A DNA stretch of 64,000 nt from Longispora albida DSM 44784. Its GTDB lineage: Bacteria; Actinomycetota; Actinomycetes; Mycobacteriales; Micromonosporaceae. Positions within the stretch are counted from its first letter, which is position 1, and the number at the start of each line of letters is the position of its first letter. A program made the position numbers and the translations under genes. Shown piece by piece: positions 19,019 through 26,763 of the stretch. The notes below the pieces were generated by a model, which did no database searches, was not told the DNA's origin, and saw only the letters and a list, made by a program, of their open reading frames with translations. The stretch is from the NCBI RefSeq assembly GCF_000379825.1, contig NZ_KB903825.1:604584-668583 (forward strand). Reading direction: 5' to 3'.

Positions 19019-19050
19019 CAGGTGCGGGCACGGAGGCGTGCCTGCACCTG
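19019..19050. terminator. Terminator between flavoprotein and membrane protein genes
   Basis: A 14-bp stem (19019-19032 with 19037-19050, one mismatch) and a 4-nt loop, between convergent genes. GGAGA and TCTCC outside it extend the pairing. Confidence 0.7.
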
Positions 19051-19066
19051 GCGTCTCCCCCGCTGG

Positions 19067-19711
19067 TCAGCCCCGCGGAGGTACGTACGACTTCACGCTG
19101 CCGGCAATCGCCGCCGCGATCGCTGTCAGGGCGCTGAAGATGACCGTCAACCCGGCCGCGATGCTGTTGAACTTGCCGAAACCGAAGACGAACTCGAACT
19201 GAGCGCTGAAGGCCGTGCCGAACAGGATCGGCGCCGCCACGAACACCGAGACCACGTACACCGTGCACAGTGCGCACAGTGTCCACGCTGCAGGAACCCT
19301 GCGAGCGACCGTGAACCCCGCCGGGACCAGCACCGCCCCGGCCGCGAGGACGCCGCCGATCACGTTCACCACCACCATCCGGGACCAGTGGCCGGCCGTC
19401 CCGGTGGCGTAGACGACATCGTGGAGCACGAACGCGGCGAGCGCGGCGGCCGTGAACAGCGCGAAGATGCCCGCGATCAGCGCCGCTACGGCATTCGCCC
19501 TCGGCTTCGGCCTGGGCCGCGCAGCCACCGGCCCCGGCCCGGCACCCCACGGCACGGGCCCGCCGCCACCGCCCGGCATCGGCGGCTGGCCAGCCTGACC
19601 GGGCGGAGGCAGCTGCCCCTGCTGGGGAACCTGGCCCGGCTGAGGGAACTGACTCTGCTGTGGAACCTGGCCGGGCTCGGGCGAACTGGGCTGCGGTGGA
19701 TTCGGCTGCAT
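19067..19711 (-). CDS. Proline-rich four-helix membrane protein
   Basis: A 214-residue protein. Residues 1-70 are Pro/Gln/Gly-rich with repeats (QVPQQ, PQPGQ). The rest has about four hydrophobic segments (AVAALIAGIFALFTAAALAAFVL, MVVVNVIGGVLAAGAVLVPAGF, LCALCTVYVVSVFVAA, and a C-terminal one). GAGGAG precedes the ATG at 19711. I know no specific function. It follows the DUF4157 gene on the same strand after a hairpin, so it may or may not belong to the injection-system unit. Confidence 0.75.
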   Translation of the reverse strand: MQPNPPQPSSPEPGQVPQQSQFPQPGQVPQQGQLPPPGQAGQPPMPGGGGGPVPWGAGPGPVAARPRPKPRANAVAALIAGIFALFTAAALAAFVLHDVVYATGTAGHWSRMVVVNVIGGVLAAGAVLVPAGFTVARRVPAAWTLCALCTVYVVSVFVAAPILFGTAFSAQFEFVFGFGKFNSIAAGLTVIFSALTAIAAAIAGSVKSYVPPRG

Positions 19712-19746
19712 CCGCGCTCCTCGTGAGTTCCGGCGACACGAACCTG

Positions 19747-19763
19747 CCGACCATCATGGTCGG
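19747..19763. terminator. Short perfect hairpin after the DUF4157 gene
   Basis: CCGACCAT and ATGGTCGG are separated by one base. It may terminate or attenuate the minus-strand transcript between the DUF4157 gene and the membrane protein gene. Confidence 0.4.
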
Positions 19764-19797
19764 TGATCACCGCGAGCGGAAGGCCGTGCCCATACCT

Positions 19798-20613
19798 CTA
19801 GGCCATCTCCTCTTCCTCGCCCTCGGCCCGCTGGACGTAGGTCTGCGCGATCTTCTTCTCGTCCTCCTCGGCGGGTTCTGGGGCCTCTTCGCGCTGGACG
19901 GCCAGCCGCTGGACCTGCGGCGCGTCCTGGGGGCCCTCGGGCTCGCGCTGGGCAGTCGCGTCGCCGCCTCCGTGCTCGCCGTGCCCGCAGCCAGACCCGC
20001 AGCGCTGGACGGCGGCCGCAGGAGCGGCGGGGACCGGGGCTGGAGCCGGGGCTGACATGACACGGTCGGCGTTGGCCACGGCCTCCCGCTCGAACCGGTC
20101 CGACGGATCGGAGATCTTCACGCCGCCGCCGGCGTCCGTGCCGTCCACGGGACCGCTGCGCTGCTGGACGACGTGGGTCAGCTCGTGAGCCAGCATGTGC
20201 TTGCCGGCCGGGGAACCCGGATCGTACTTGTCCTGCTGGAACACGATGTTCGAGCCGACGGTGTACGCCTGCGCGTTCACGGACCTGGCCGACTCGTGGG
20301 CCTGCGATCCGGTGTGGACCCGGACGTCGCCGAAGTCTGCGCCCAGCCGGCCCTCCATGTCGGCCCGGGTGTCGGCGTCCAGCGCGGACCCGCCGCCCGA
20401 GTTGACGACGGAGTGCACCGGGGACTCCTCGGTCATCATGGCCCCGGCCGCGCTGTTGCCCGCCAGCCGCTGCACGCCCAGCATCCCGGCGGGACCCAGC
20501 ACGTCCGGCCGTCCGGCGAGGGCCGCCCGGCCGATCAGGTCGTGGTCTTCCCGCTCGGGCCGGTCGCCCTTGGGCCGGTAGCTCTCCTCGACTGCGTGCT
20601 CATGACCGCGCAT
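19798..20613 (-). CDS. DUF4157 putative metalloprotease, injection-system associated
   Basis: A 271-residue protein. The DUF4157 domain (about residues 68-160) contains [47 protein letters not shown] and the zinc motif HELTH (143-147) in [14 protein letters not shown]. The C-terminal third carries repeated xQR motifs ([24 protein letters not shown]) and a Gly/His/Cys patch, ending in an acidic tail. DUF4157 proteins are well-known companions, often toxins or cargo, of extracellular contractile injection systems. It follows the AAA+ ATPase and DUF4255 genes on the same strand, 53 bp after the ATPase gene. Confidence 0.88.
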   Translation of the reverse strand: MRGHEHAVEESYRPKGDRPEREDHDLIGRAALAGRPDVLGPAGMLGVQRLAGNSAAGAMMTEESPVHSVVNSGGGSALDADTRADMEGRLGADFGDVRVHTGSQAHESARSVNAQAYTVGSNIVFQQDKYDPGSPAGKHMLAHELTHVVQQRSGPVDGTDAGGGVKISDPSDRFEREAVANADRVMSAPAPAPVPAAPAAAVQRCGSGCGHGEHGGGDATAQREPEGPQDAPQVQRLAVQREEAPEPAEEDEKKIAQTYVQRAEGEEEEMA

Positions 20614-20666
20614 GTGTCCAGCATGAACCCGTCAGCCCGGCGCACGGCACGGCTCCGAGGGCATCG

Positions 20667-22622
20667 CTAGCTGCCCACGAGGGCAATGTAGTGCCCGAAC
20701 TCCCGCTCCAGGCACAACCTGCCCAGTTTCTTGTACTCCCGCGCGACCGCCCCGATCAGGTCGGCCATCTCCACCGGCCGCCCGGCCTCCGCCGCGAGGT
20801 ACCCGGCGGTGATCGCCGCCGAGCGGATGTGCCCGCCGGCCAGCTCGAAGGCTCCCGCCACGAAGCCGAGATCGAGATCGGTGCCCCGGGGCAGGAGCGT
20901 GCCCAGGCAGCCGTCCCACAGTGACCGGCGGAGCTCGTCGTCGGGGAGCGGGAAGTCGACGACGATGTCGATCCGCCGGGTGAACGCCTCGTCCAGGTTG
21001 GCCCGGAGGTTGGTGGCCAGGATCGCCAGCCCGTCGAAGGTCTCCAGACGCTGGAGGAGGTACGCCGACTCCATGTTCGCGTACCGGTCGTGGGCGTCGC
21101 GCACCTCGCTGCGCTTGCCGAAGATCGCGTCGGCCTCGTCGAACAGCAGGACGCCGTTCACCCCGGCGGCCTCGGTGAAGATCCGCTCCAGGTTCTTCTC
21201 GGTCTCCCCCACGTACTTGTCGACGACGGTGGCCAGGTTGACGGTGTAGAGGTCGAGGCCGAGCGAGCCTGCGATCACCTCCGCCGACATCGTCTTCCCC
21301 GTACCGGAGTCGCCGGCGAACAGCGCCGTGACGCCCCGGCCCCGCCCGCCGCCCGGGCGCATCCGCCACTCGTCGAGGACCAGGTCCCGGTACCGCGCGC
21401 GGGCCGACAGCTCGCGGAGCTGGCTGGTGATCTGGCTGGGGAGCACGAGGTCGTCCCAGCCCACGCCCGGCTCGATCCGGCGGGCGAGGCGTTCGAGGCC
21501 TGCCGCGTTCTGGCTGCGCGCGCCGTGCCGGAGCTGCCCGGCGCCGATGACGCCGTCGTCGCCACTGGCGGCGAGCGCCGCTGCGCTGGCCGCGCGCCGG
21601 ATCTGGGGCGGGCCGAGGGTGAAGTGCGCGGTCACGGCTGCCGGGTCGAGGCCGGCCTCGAGCGGCTGGCCTTCCAGAGCCGACCGCCACAACGCTGCCC
21701 GGACACCTGCCGGGACGCCGTCGGCGCCGAGGGTCAGGGGGCTGCGGTGACTCCATTGTGGATTCCAGCCGGCCGTCCCGTACAAAATCAAAGGTTTTCC
21801 GGCGAAGACGGCCAGGAGTGACGACGGGTCGCACGCGTCGACCGGCCCGAAGACCAGCCCGGCCGACCCCAGGACGGCCTCGCGGAGCAGGGCCTTGGCC
21901 AGGTCGGGCTCGTAGCGGCCAGCGTCGGCGGCCAGGCCTGGCCAGCCGGCGTCGGCGAGCGCCGTCATGCCGAGCGCCTCGCCGCTGGCACCGGGACGCT
22001 CGCGCAGGTAGATCAGGTCAGCCCCGCTGCGCAGCGCGCGGGTGAGGCGGGCGGTGTCGGGGAGCGCGGCGAGCAGCGGCTCGGGCCGCGTGCTGGTCAG
22101 GACGCTGGCGAGCGCGGCATCGGGCCGGTCGTCGCCGAGCAGGTGGGCGGTGACCCGGTCGGGCGCACGGAGCGCACGCGACAGCAGCGGCCGGTCGGCG
22201 TCCTCGATGATCAGGAGACCGGACTCGGCGAGAGCGTCCACCCTGGACCTCGCGTACGCCTCGGCCTCCGGCAGCCCGCACAGCCGCAACGCGAGCCCGA
22301 CACTGGCCCGGCGGCGCGTGACGTCGTCGTTGAGATAGCCGTAGAACTGCTCGAACCGGCTGTCCACATCCGGCGCGAGCGCGATCAGCAGCAGCTCGGT
22401 GTCGAGCGGCGGCAGGCCGAGCCCCGCGAGCCGCCCATGACTGTCCTGCCCGGCGGCGGCGAAAGGGTGCCGGGGGCTGTCGAGCAGCGCGTCGATCGCC
22501 TCGTCAGACAGATACAAGCCTCGGAACGGGTCGTCGGGGGCCGGATCAGTGGCCCGCCGGTCAGCGATCGCCTGGCGGACCCGGTGCTCCAGGCCGGCCA
22601 GCCGTTCGAGCAGTGAACGCAT
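20667..22622 (-). CDS. AAA+ ATPase of contractile injection system type
   Basis: A 651-residue protein. The N-terminal ~400 residues are a poorly conserved region with a winged-helix look. The AAA+ module begins near 431: Walker A GDSGTGKT (437-444), Walker B VLLFDEAD (491-498), sensor-1 AILATNLRANLD and arginine-finger region FTRRIDIVV. This architecture matches the ATPase (Afp15/PVC15 type) encoded beside the DUF4255 cap in extracellular contractile injection systems, thought to act in assembly. Its ATG shares one base with the DUF4255 stop (TGATG), so translation is coupled. Confidence 0.88.
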   Translation of the reverse strand: MRSLLERLAGLEHRVRQAIADRRATDPAPDDPFRGLYLSDEAIDALLDSPRHPFAAAGQDSHGRLAGLGLPPLDTELLLIALAPDVDSRFEQFYGYLNDDVTRRRASVGLALRLCGLPEAEAYARSRVDALAESGLLIIEDADRPLLSRALRAPDRVTAHLLGDDRPDAALASVLTSTRPEPLLAALPDTARLTRALRSGADLIYLRERPGASGEALGMTALADAGWPGLAADAGRYEPDLAKALLREAVLGSAGLVFGPVDACDPSSLLAVFAGKPLILYGTAGWNPQWSHRSPLTLGADGVPAGVRAALWRSALEGQPLEAGLDPAAVTAHFTLGPPQIRRAASAAALAASGDDGVIGAGQLRHGARSQNAAGLERLARRIEPGVGWDDLVLPSQITSQLRELSARARYRDLVLDEWRMRPGGGRGRGVTALFAGDSGTGKTMSAEVIAGSLGLDLYTVNLATVVDKYVGETEKNLERIFTEAAGVNGVLLFDEADAIFGKRSEVRDAHDRYANMESAYLLQRLETFDGLAILATNLRANLDEAFTRRIDIVVDFPLPDDELRRSLWDGCLGTLLPRGTDLDLGFVAGAFELAGGHIRSAAITAGYLAAEAGRPVEMADLIGAVAREYKKLGRLCLEREFGHYIALVGS

Positions 22623-23248
22623 CAGCCCTGCTCCCGGGTCCGGTGCTGCCGGGCCATCGCCACCCGCTCCCCGTTGCCATTACCGCCCATGTCGAGCGTG
22701 ACGCCGCCCTCGACCGGCGGGCCGGCCGGGTAACGGCGGCCGGAGTCGACCGGGGCGCTGATCACGACATCCAGCGAGGGCTTCAGCTCGCCGCCCAGCG
22801 CCGTCCACACATCGGCGAAAGCCCGGTCCTCCGGCGGCGGCAGCACAGCCGTCAGCGGCACCGGCAACCCGATCTCGGCCAGCGAACCACCCAGCAGCCG
22901 CACCGGCAGCGAGTCGTACCGCAGCAACGTCGTCAGCAGACTCGACAGCAGGCGGTGCTCATCCTCCGGCCGCTGCGTCCAGGCCGTGATCAGATAAGAC
23001 ATTTTGATGTACCGGGGCGGCATGTGCCGCGCGCTGACCATCCCCTCCGCGTCGTACTCCGCGATCAGGCCACGCTGACGGCGGCGCATGTCCTCGCGGA
23101 TGTCGTACAGGTACATGTTGACGGTCGGGGCGTTGCGCCGGGCGGCCCAGTCCTTGGTCGGAGCGTCCAGCGCGATCTCCACGGCCGTACCCCGCAGGGC
23201 CTCCTCCCGGAGCAGCGCACGCAACGCGTCGTCGACCTCGTGGATCAT
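22622..23248 (-). CDS. DUF4255 protein, sheath cap/terminator (Afp16/Pvc16-like)
   Basis: A 208-residue protein with the DUF4255 pattern: IHEVDDALRALLREEAL at the N-terminus, APTVNMYLYDIREDMRRR, RYIKMSYLITAWTQRPEDEHRLLSSLL, and LDVVISAPVDS near the end. In Afp, PVC and Streptomyces systems this protein caps the tube and sheath and sets length. It is the first gene of a coupled three-gene minus-strand run (cap, ATPase, DUF4157). GGAGG lies unusually close to the ATG, with a stable hairpin 12 nt upstream. No structural partner genes are seen in this window. Confidence 0.88.
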   Translation of the reverse strand: MIHEVDDALRALLREEALRGTAVEIALDAPTKDWAARRNAPTVNMYLYDIREDMRRRQRGLIAEYDAEGMVSARHMPPRYIKMSYLITAWTQRPEDEHRLLSSLLTTLLRYDSLPVRLLGGSLAEIGLPVPLTAVLPPPEDRAFADVWTALGGELKPSLDVVISAPVDSGRRYPAGPPVEGGVTLDMGGNGNGERVAMARQHRTREQG

Positions 23249-23260
23249 GCCTCCATGCTT

Positions 23261-23294
23261 CCGGCCCTGTTCCTGCCTGGACAGGGCCGGAAGG
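23261..23294. promoter_or_regulatory. Hairpin in the leader of the DUF4255 gene
   Basis: Perfect 12-bp arms (TTCCGGCCCTGT at 23261-23272; complement 23283-23294) with a 10-nt loop, starting 12 nt upstream of the DUF4255 ATG. It could affect translation or terminate incoming transcription. The rest of the 223-bp divergent gap has TTAGTCTATGG near 23407, a possible -10 for the plus-strand gene. Confidence 0.4.
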
Positions 23295-23471
23295 GCACCC
23301 CGCGCTGCCCCTTAGCCCCGGGGCACGCCTTCCGGGCCTCGCCCCGGGGTCCGGCCTCGACGCAGAACCCGCATGCCGAGCGGCCTCTCTCCTGCGAAGA
23401 TCAGGGTTAGTCTATGGGTCTTCGCTACTGGGGGCTGGTCCGCCGGCCCGCCGTACCTCGAAGGAGCAGCT

Positions 23472-24338
23472 GTGCAGGTTGCCGCAGAGTGGTGGCGTAG
23501 CCGACCGGCGCGTGCGTTCTACCTTGTGGCAGGGGCCGCATTCGGCCTGGTCGTCGTACTGGCCTCCCCGCACCGCGGGACACAGGCGTGGGTGGTGTGG
23601 GCGTCACTGGCGATCGCACTGGCCGCGACCAGTGGTGCGGTGTTCGGCTACGGGCTCACGCTGTGGCCGGAGATCACCGGACTGGGCCCCATCCGCCTTG
23701 GCCGGGTCGCCGCGTTCGTCGCGCAGATCGCCGCCATCGGTTGCGCCATCCTCGCGCTCGGGGCGGTGCTCACCCTCAGCCAGAAAACCGATCCGGCCAT
23801 CGTCCGCGAACGAGACCTGTCTGGACTGATGCTGACGATGTTCGCGGGGCTCGCGGCGGTGCCCGTAGGCGCTGGGCTCGGCGCGATCCGCGAACGGGCG
23901 CGGGCACCGCACGGCACTCCAGGCGAGCAGGTCGAGCAGATTCTCGCGTTGAACCGCCTGCTGGCCCGCCTGCTCGGCGCCTTCGGAGCGCTCGTCGCGC
24001 TGGCGACCCTCGCCCTGGGCGCCGCGCTCCGGCAGGGCATACATCCACAGCCGGAATCCGCTGTCGTGATCATCTTCGGTGCGGCCTGGTCGGTGGTCGT
24101 GGCGTGCGCGTACGCCCCTGCGGCTGGCGCCCTCCGCGAGGCAGCACAGGCGTTGTGCCGCACCGTCGTACCGCTGGGTGACACCCCCGCCGCCGACCTG
24201 CCCTCGCGTACCGAGGACCGCCGCCAGCTGGAGCAGGCTCTCGGCGTCGACCGTGGCGTCCTCGCCGGAATCCAGTCCGGGCTCATCATCTTCGCGCCAC
24301 TCCTGGCCAGCACCACAACGGTATTCCTACCCGGCTAA
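23472..24338 (+). CDS. Multi-pass membrane protein of unknown function
   Basis: A 288-residue protein. It starts with GTG at 23472 after GAAGGAGCAGC. About six hydrophobic segments are visible (FYLVAGAAFGLVVVLA, WVVWASLAIALAATSGAVFGYGL, VAAFVAQIAAIGCAILALGAVL, LMLTMFAGLAAVPVGAG, LLGAFGALVALATLALGAAL, VVIIFGAAWSVVVACAYA). A charged loop lies between segments 4 and 5 (GEQVEQILALNRLLARL). I do not recognise a family. It sits inside the injection-system cluster but on the opposite strand. Confidence 0.7.
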   Translation: MQVAAEWWRSRPARAFYLVAGAAFGLVVVLASPHRGTQAWVVWASLAIALAATSGAVFGYGLTLWPEITGLGPIRLGRVAAFVAQIAAIGCAILALGAVLTLSQKTDPAIVRERDLSGLMLTMFAGLAAVPVGAGLGAIRERARAPHGTPGEQVEQILALNRLLARLLGAFGALVALATLALGAALRQGIHPQPESAVVIIFGAAWSVVVACAYAPAAGALREAAQALCRTVVPLGDTPAADLPSRTEDRRQLEQALGVDRGVLAGIQSGLIIFAPLLASTTTVFLPG

Positions 24339-24403
24339 CCCCGCCGCGCTCCCGGCACGGTTTCCCGGTTCCCGCTTCGGGCTCTTGGGTTTCGCTCTTC
24401 GCT

Positions 24404-24520
24404 CTTGATCTGACCTGAAGTGGCCCGGTGAGGGCGGATCTGGCAAGCATCGGAGCTTCCCTCGTACCGGTGTTGTACGTGGGAAGCCCCGATGCGCAGT
24501 CCAGATTCGTCCTCACCGGG
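24404..24520. repeat. Intergenic palindromic element, copy A
   Basis: A ~97-bp long hairpin (24424-24520). The outer 20-bp arms 24424-24443 and 24501-24520 match at 18 positions. Inner arms 24447-24461 and 24481-24495 match at 14 of 15, and GTAC pairs at 24464 and 24475. The 20 bp upstream (CTTGATCTGA at 24404, then TGGCCCG) and the first 23 bases of the arm align without gaps to a second palindrome at 36530-36597. It lies between convergent genes and may also terminate transcription. Confidence 0.7.
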
Positions 24521-24529
24521 TCCAAACGG

Positions 24530-25159
24530 TCAGATGAGGCCGTGGCGTAGGGCGTAGGCCACCGCGTGGGAGCGGTTGCGCAGGTGGAGCCGGCTCGTGA
24601 TGTCGTGCAGGACGTTCTTGACGGTGCGCTGCGAGTACGACAGCTTCAGCGCGATCTCCGCGGTGTCCAGCCCGTCGGCGACCAGTTTCAGGACCTGGAT
24701 CTCCCGCTCGGCGAGCCCGGAGAAGGTCAGCCCGCGCGGGCCGAGCACGTGCCGCTGCACCTGGCCGACCTGCGAGAGCAGCCGGCCCAGCAGGTCGGGC
24801 GGGATCACGCCCTCCCCGGCCGCCGCGCTGAGGATCACCGACACGAGCCGGTCCGGCGTGGCCTCCGAGCGGCGGATCAGACCGCCAACGCCGACCTCGA
24901 CCAGCGCGACCAGGTCGGCGTCCGCGAGCTGCCTGGCCACCACGACCAGCTGGTGCACTCCGGCGCACCGCAGGCTGCGCAGCAGCCGCAGCGCCTCCTC
25001 GTCCACAGTGTCCACGACCATCACCGCGACGGCTGCCCGTTCGAGCTCGTCGTCGGCGAGGATCTGGATCTCGGAACGGTGCCGGAGCTGACCGGCCACC
25101 CCGGCGTGGGAGATGGGATCGGCGGCGTGCAGATACACGGGAACCCTACTCATCGTCAT
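24530..25159 (-). CDS. LuxR-family regulator linked to the injection-system genes
   Basis: A 209-residue protein. Residues 1-130 form a degenerate receiver-like domain (VYLHAADPISHAGV, VMVVDTVDEEALRLL). Residues 145-209 are a LuxR HTH (LAEREIQVLKLVADGLDTAEIALKLSYSQRTVKNVLHDITSRLHLRNR). The start at 25159 (MTMSRVPVY) has AGGAG upstream. Streptomyces injection-system clusters carry a very similar LuxR protein beside the DUF4255/ATPase genes, from memory of their gene order. It is divergent from the membrane-anchored protein at 25323. The receiver lacks the usual acidic cluster, so phosphorylation is doubtful. Confidence 0.85.
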   Translation of the reverse strand: MTMSRVPVYLHAADPISHAGVAGQLRHRSEIQILADDELERAAVAVMVVDTVDEEALRLLRSLRCAGVHQLVVVARQLADADLVALVEVGVGGLIRRSEATPDRLVSVILSAAAGEGVIPPDLLGRLLSQVGQVQRHVLGPRGLTFSGLAEREIQVLKLVADGLDTAEIALKLSYSQRTVKNVLHDITSRLHLRNRSHAVAYALRHGLI

Positions 25160-25309
25160 CACTTGTCTCCTGTCCCGGGAGGAACCTGGCAGGCAACACA
25201 AAGAGCATGACCGATGCCCGTCAGCGCACAGTCAACGTGGGCTCAACGGGCGAAGCGTTCTGCCCGAAGGTGTTCCCGCGCGGCGGTGTCCGCACGCGCG
25301 GCCGGTTCC

Positions 25310-25322
25310 TACTCTCACGATC
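25310..25322 (+). promoter_or_regulatory. -10 box placed for a leaderless transcript
   Basis: TACTCT (25310-25315) ends 7 nt before the ATG at 25323. No ribosome-binding site is visible there, so the mRNA probably starts at the ATG. Confidence 0.4.
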
Positions 25323-26588
25323 ATGACGACTCAGGCCGTTCTGGCATCCACTGTGCTCGAAGTCGTACCGGGCGGGCAGGTCACCTGCGAGCTGACCCTG
25401 CGCAACAACGGCACCGTCGTCGAGGAGTACCGGTTCGAGATCGCCGGGGACGCGGCCCCCTGGACGACCACCGAACCCCCTGTCGTCAGCCTGTACCCGG
25501 GCTCGGAGACCACCGTCCTCATCGTCTTCCAGCCGCCCCGCTCCGCGCGCGTGCCGGCCGGCGACGTGCCGTTCGCCGTGCGCGTCATGCCGGGCGAGCA
25601 CCCGGAACTGGGCGTGGCACCGGAAGGCGTGATCCGCGTCCTCCCCTACGCCGACCTCACCGCGGAGATCATCCCCCGTACCTCGAAGGGGCGGCGGGCC
25701 AGGCACGAGGTCGCGATCGACAACCGGGGCAACCTGCCGATCGTCGCGAACCTGACCGGCGCCGACCCGGACGACAAGCTCACCGTCACGCCCCGGCCCG
25801 GCATCCTCACCGTCGCGCCGGGCGAGGCCGTCTTCGCGACAGTGATCGCCCGCGCGCGCAGACGGCACTGGCGCGGGGAACCCCTCACCCACCCCTTCCA
25901 CGTCATCGTGTCCACCGAGGACACCCCGCCGATCACGCTCGACGCGGCGATCGTGCAGTCCGCGGTGTTCTCGCGCGGCGCGATGCGGGCACTCGCAGCA
26001 CTGGTCGCGCTCGTGATCGCGTGCGTCGCCGCCTGGTACCTGCTGCTCAAGCCAGCAGTGAAGACGACAGCCAGGGAATCCGTGAAGGAACCGCTGTCCC
26101 AGGTGGCCGGCCAGGCAGCGGCGGCGGAGAAGAAAGCCGACGAGGCGCTGGCCAAGAGCGGCGGAGGGGGCGGCGGAGGCACTCCCACCCCTGCCCCGTC
26201 GCCGTCCACGTCGGTACCGCCGAAGCCGGTCGACGCCGGCTACCGCTACCGCCTGGAAACGACCGTCACGAACGGCGCGACCGGCACATCGACGCTCACC
26301 CTCGGTGCGAAGACCTCACTGAGCATCACGGATCTCGTCTTCGAGGCCCCGCAGGGCGACGCCGGGAAGATCGAGCTGCTGGTCGACGGCTCCGTGCTCA
26401 TGACACTGTCGCCCGCCAACTTCCGCGACCTCGACTACCACTTCGGCACCCCGATCGAGGTCCCGGCCGGCAAGACCGTCGTCCTCCGCAGCGCCTGCCA
26501 GACCGCCGGCCCCGCACTGGTCGGCACCAGCTCCGGCAGCTGCCGCACCTGGGTCCTCCTCACCGGCATCTCCCACACTGCACCATAG
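25323..26588 (+). CDS. Membrane-anchored protein with immunoglobulin-like N-terminal domains (COG1470-like)
   Basis: A 421-residue protein. Residues 1-215 look like two beta-sandwich domains (VVPGGQVTCELTLRNNGTVVEEYRFE, VSLYPGSETTVLIVFQPP, HEVAIDNRGNLPIVANLTG). They are followed by one membrane helix near 225-245 (ALAALVALVIACVAAWYLLL), an Ala/Glu/Lys helical stretch, a Gly8/Pro-Thr linker, and a C-terminal domain of about 135 residues. There is no signal peptide, so the N-terminal part should be cytoplasmic and the C-terminal part outside. Related proteins, often labelled hydrolytic protein, sit in Streptomyces injection-system clusters next to the LuxR regulator. A role in anchoring or sensing is inference. 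Confidence 0.75.
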   Translation: MTTQAVLASTVLEVVPGGQVTCELTLRNNGTVVEEYRFEIAGDAAPWTTTEPPVVSLYPGSETTVLIVFQPPRSARVPAGDVPFAVRVMPGEHPELGVAPEGVIRVLPYADLTAEIIPRTSKGRRARHEVAIDNRGNLPIVANLTGADPDDKLTVTPRPGILTVAPGEAVFATVIARARRRHWRGEPLTHPFHVIVSTEDTPPITLDAAIVQSAVFSRGAMRALAALVALVIACVAAWYLLLKPAVKTTARESVKEPLSQVAGQAAAAEKKADEALAKSGGGGGGGTPTPAPSPSTSVPPKPVDAGYRYRLETTVTNGATGTSTLTLGAKTSLSITDLVFEAPQGDAGKIELLVDGSVLMTLSPANFRDLDYHFGTPIEVPAGKTVVLRSACQTAGPALVGTSSGSCRTWVLLTGISHTAP

Positions 26589-26681
26589 GGGTTTGGGGGC
26601 TGTCCCCTTAGGCAGGTTCCCTTTGCGCTCCGGCCCCAGGGGGCCTCCGCGCAAAGCGAACCGGGGACAGCCCCCAAACCC
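26589..26681. repeat. 93-bp nested palindrome between convergent genes
   Basis: The outer 19-bp arms 26589-26607 and 26663-26681 are perfect. Inner 14-bp arms 26615-26628 and 26649-26662 have one mismatch, and a GGCCCC/GGGGCC core closes the tip. The whole could form a cruciform or a very stable RNA hairpin. It may act as a bidirectional terminator, but its length and nesting exceed ordinary terminators. From 26682 to 26763 I see nothing else. Confidence 0.75.
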
Positions 26682-26763
26682 GTGCCCGGGCGCCGTTACC
26701 CACATGACGCCTGCCGGCGCTTCGCGGTTGGACCAGTTGTGGTCGGGGTGGGAAACCCGTGGT

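Noticed and set aside
19798-23248. Prophage tail remnant
   Set aside because: DUF4255, this ATPase type and DUF4157 are injection-system proteins; no capsid, terminase, portal, tail or lysis genes accompany them.
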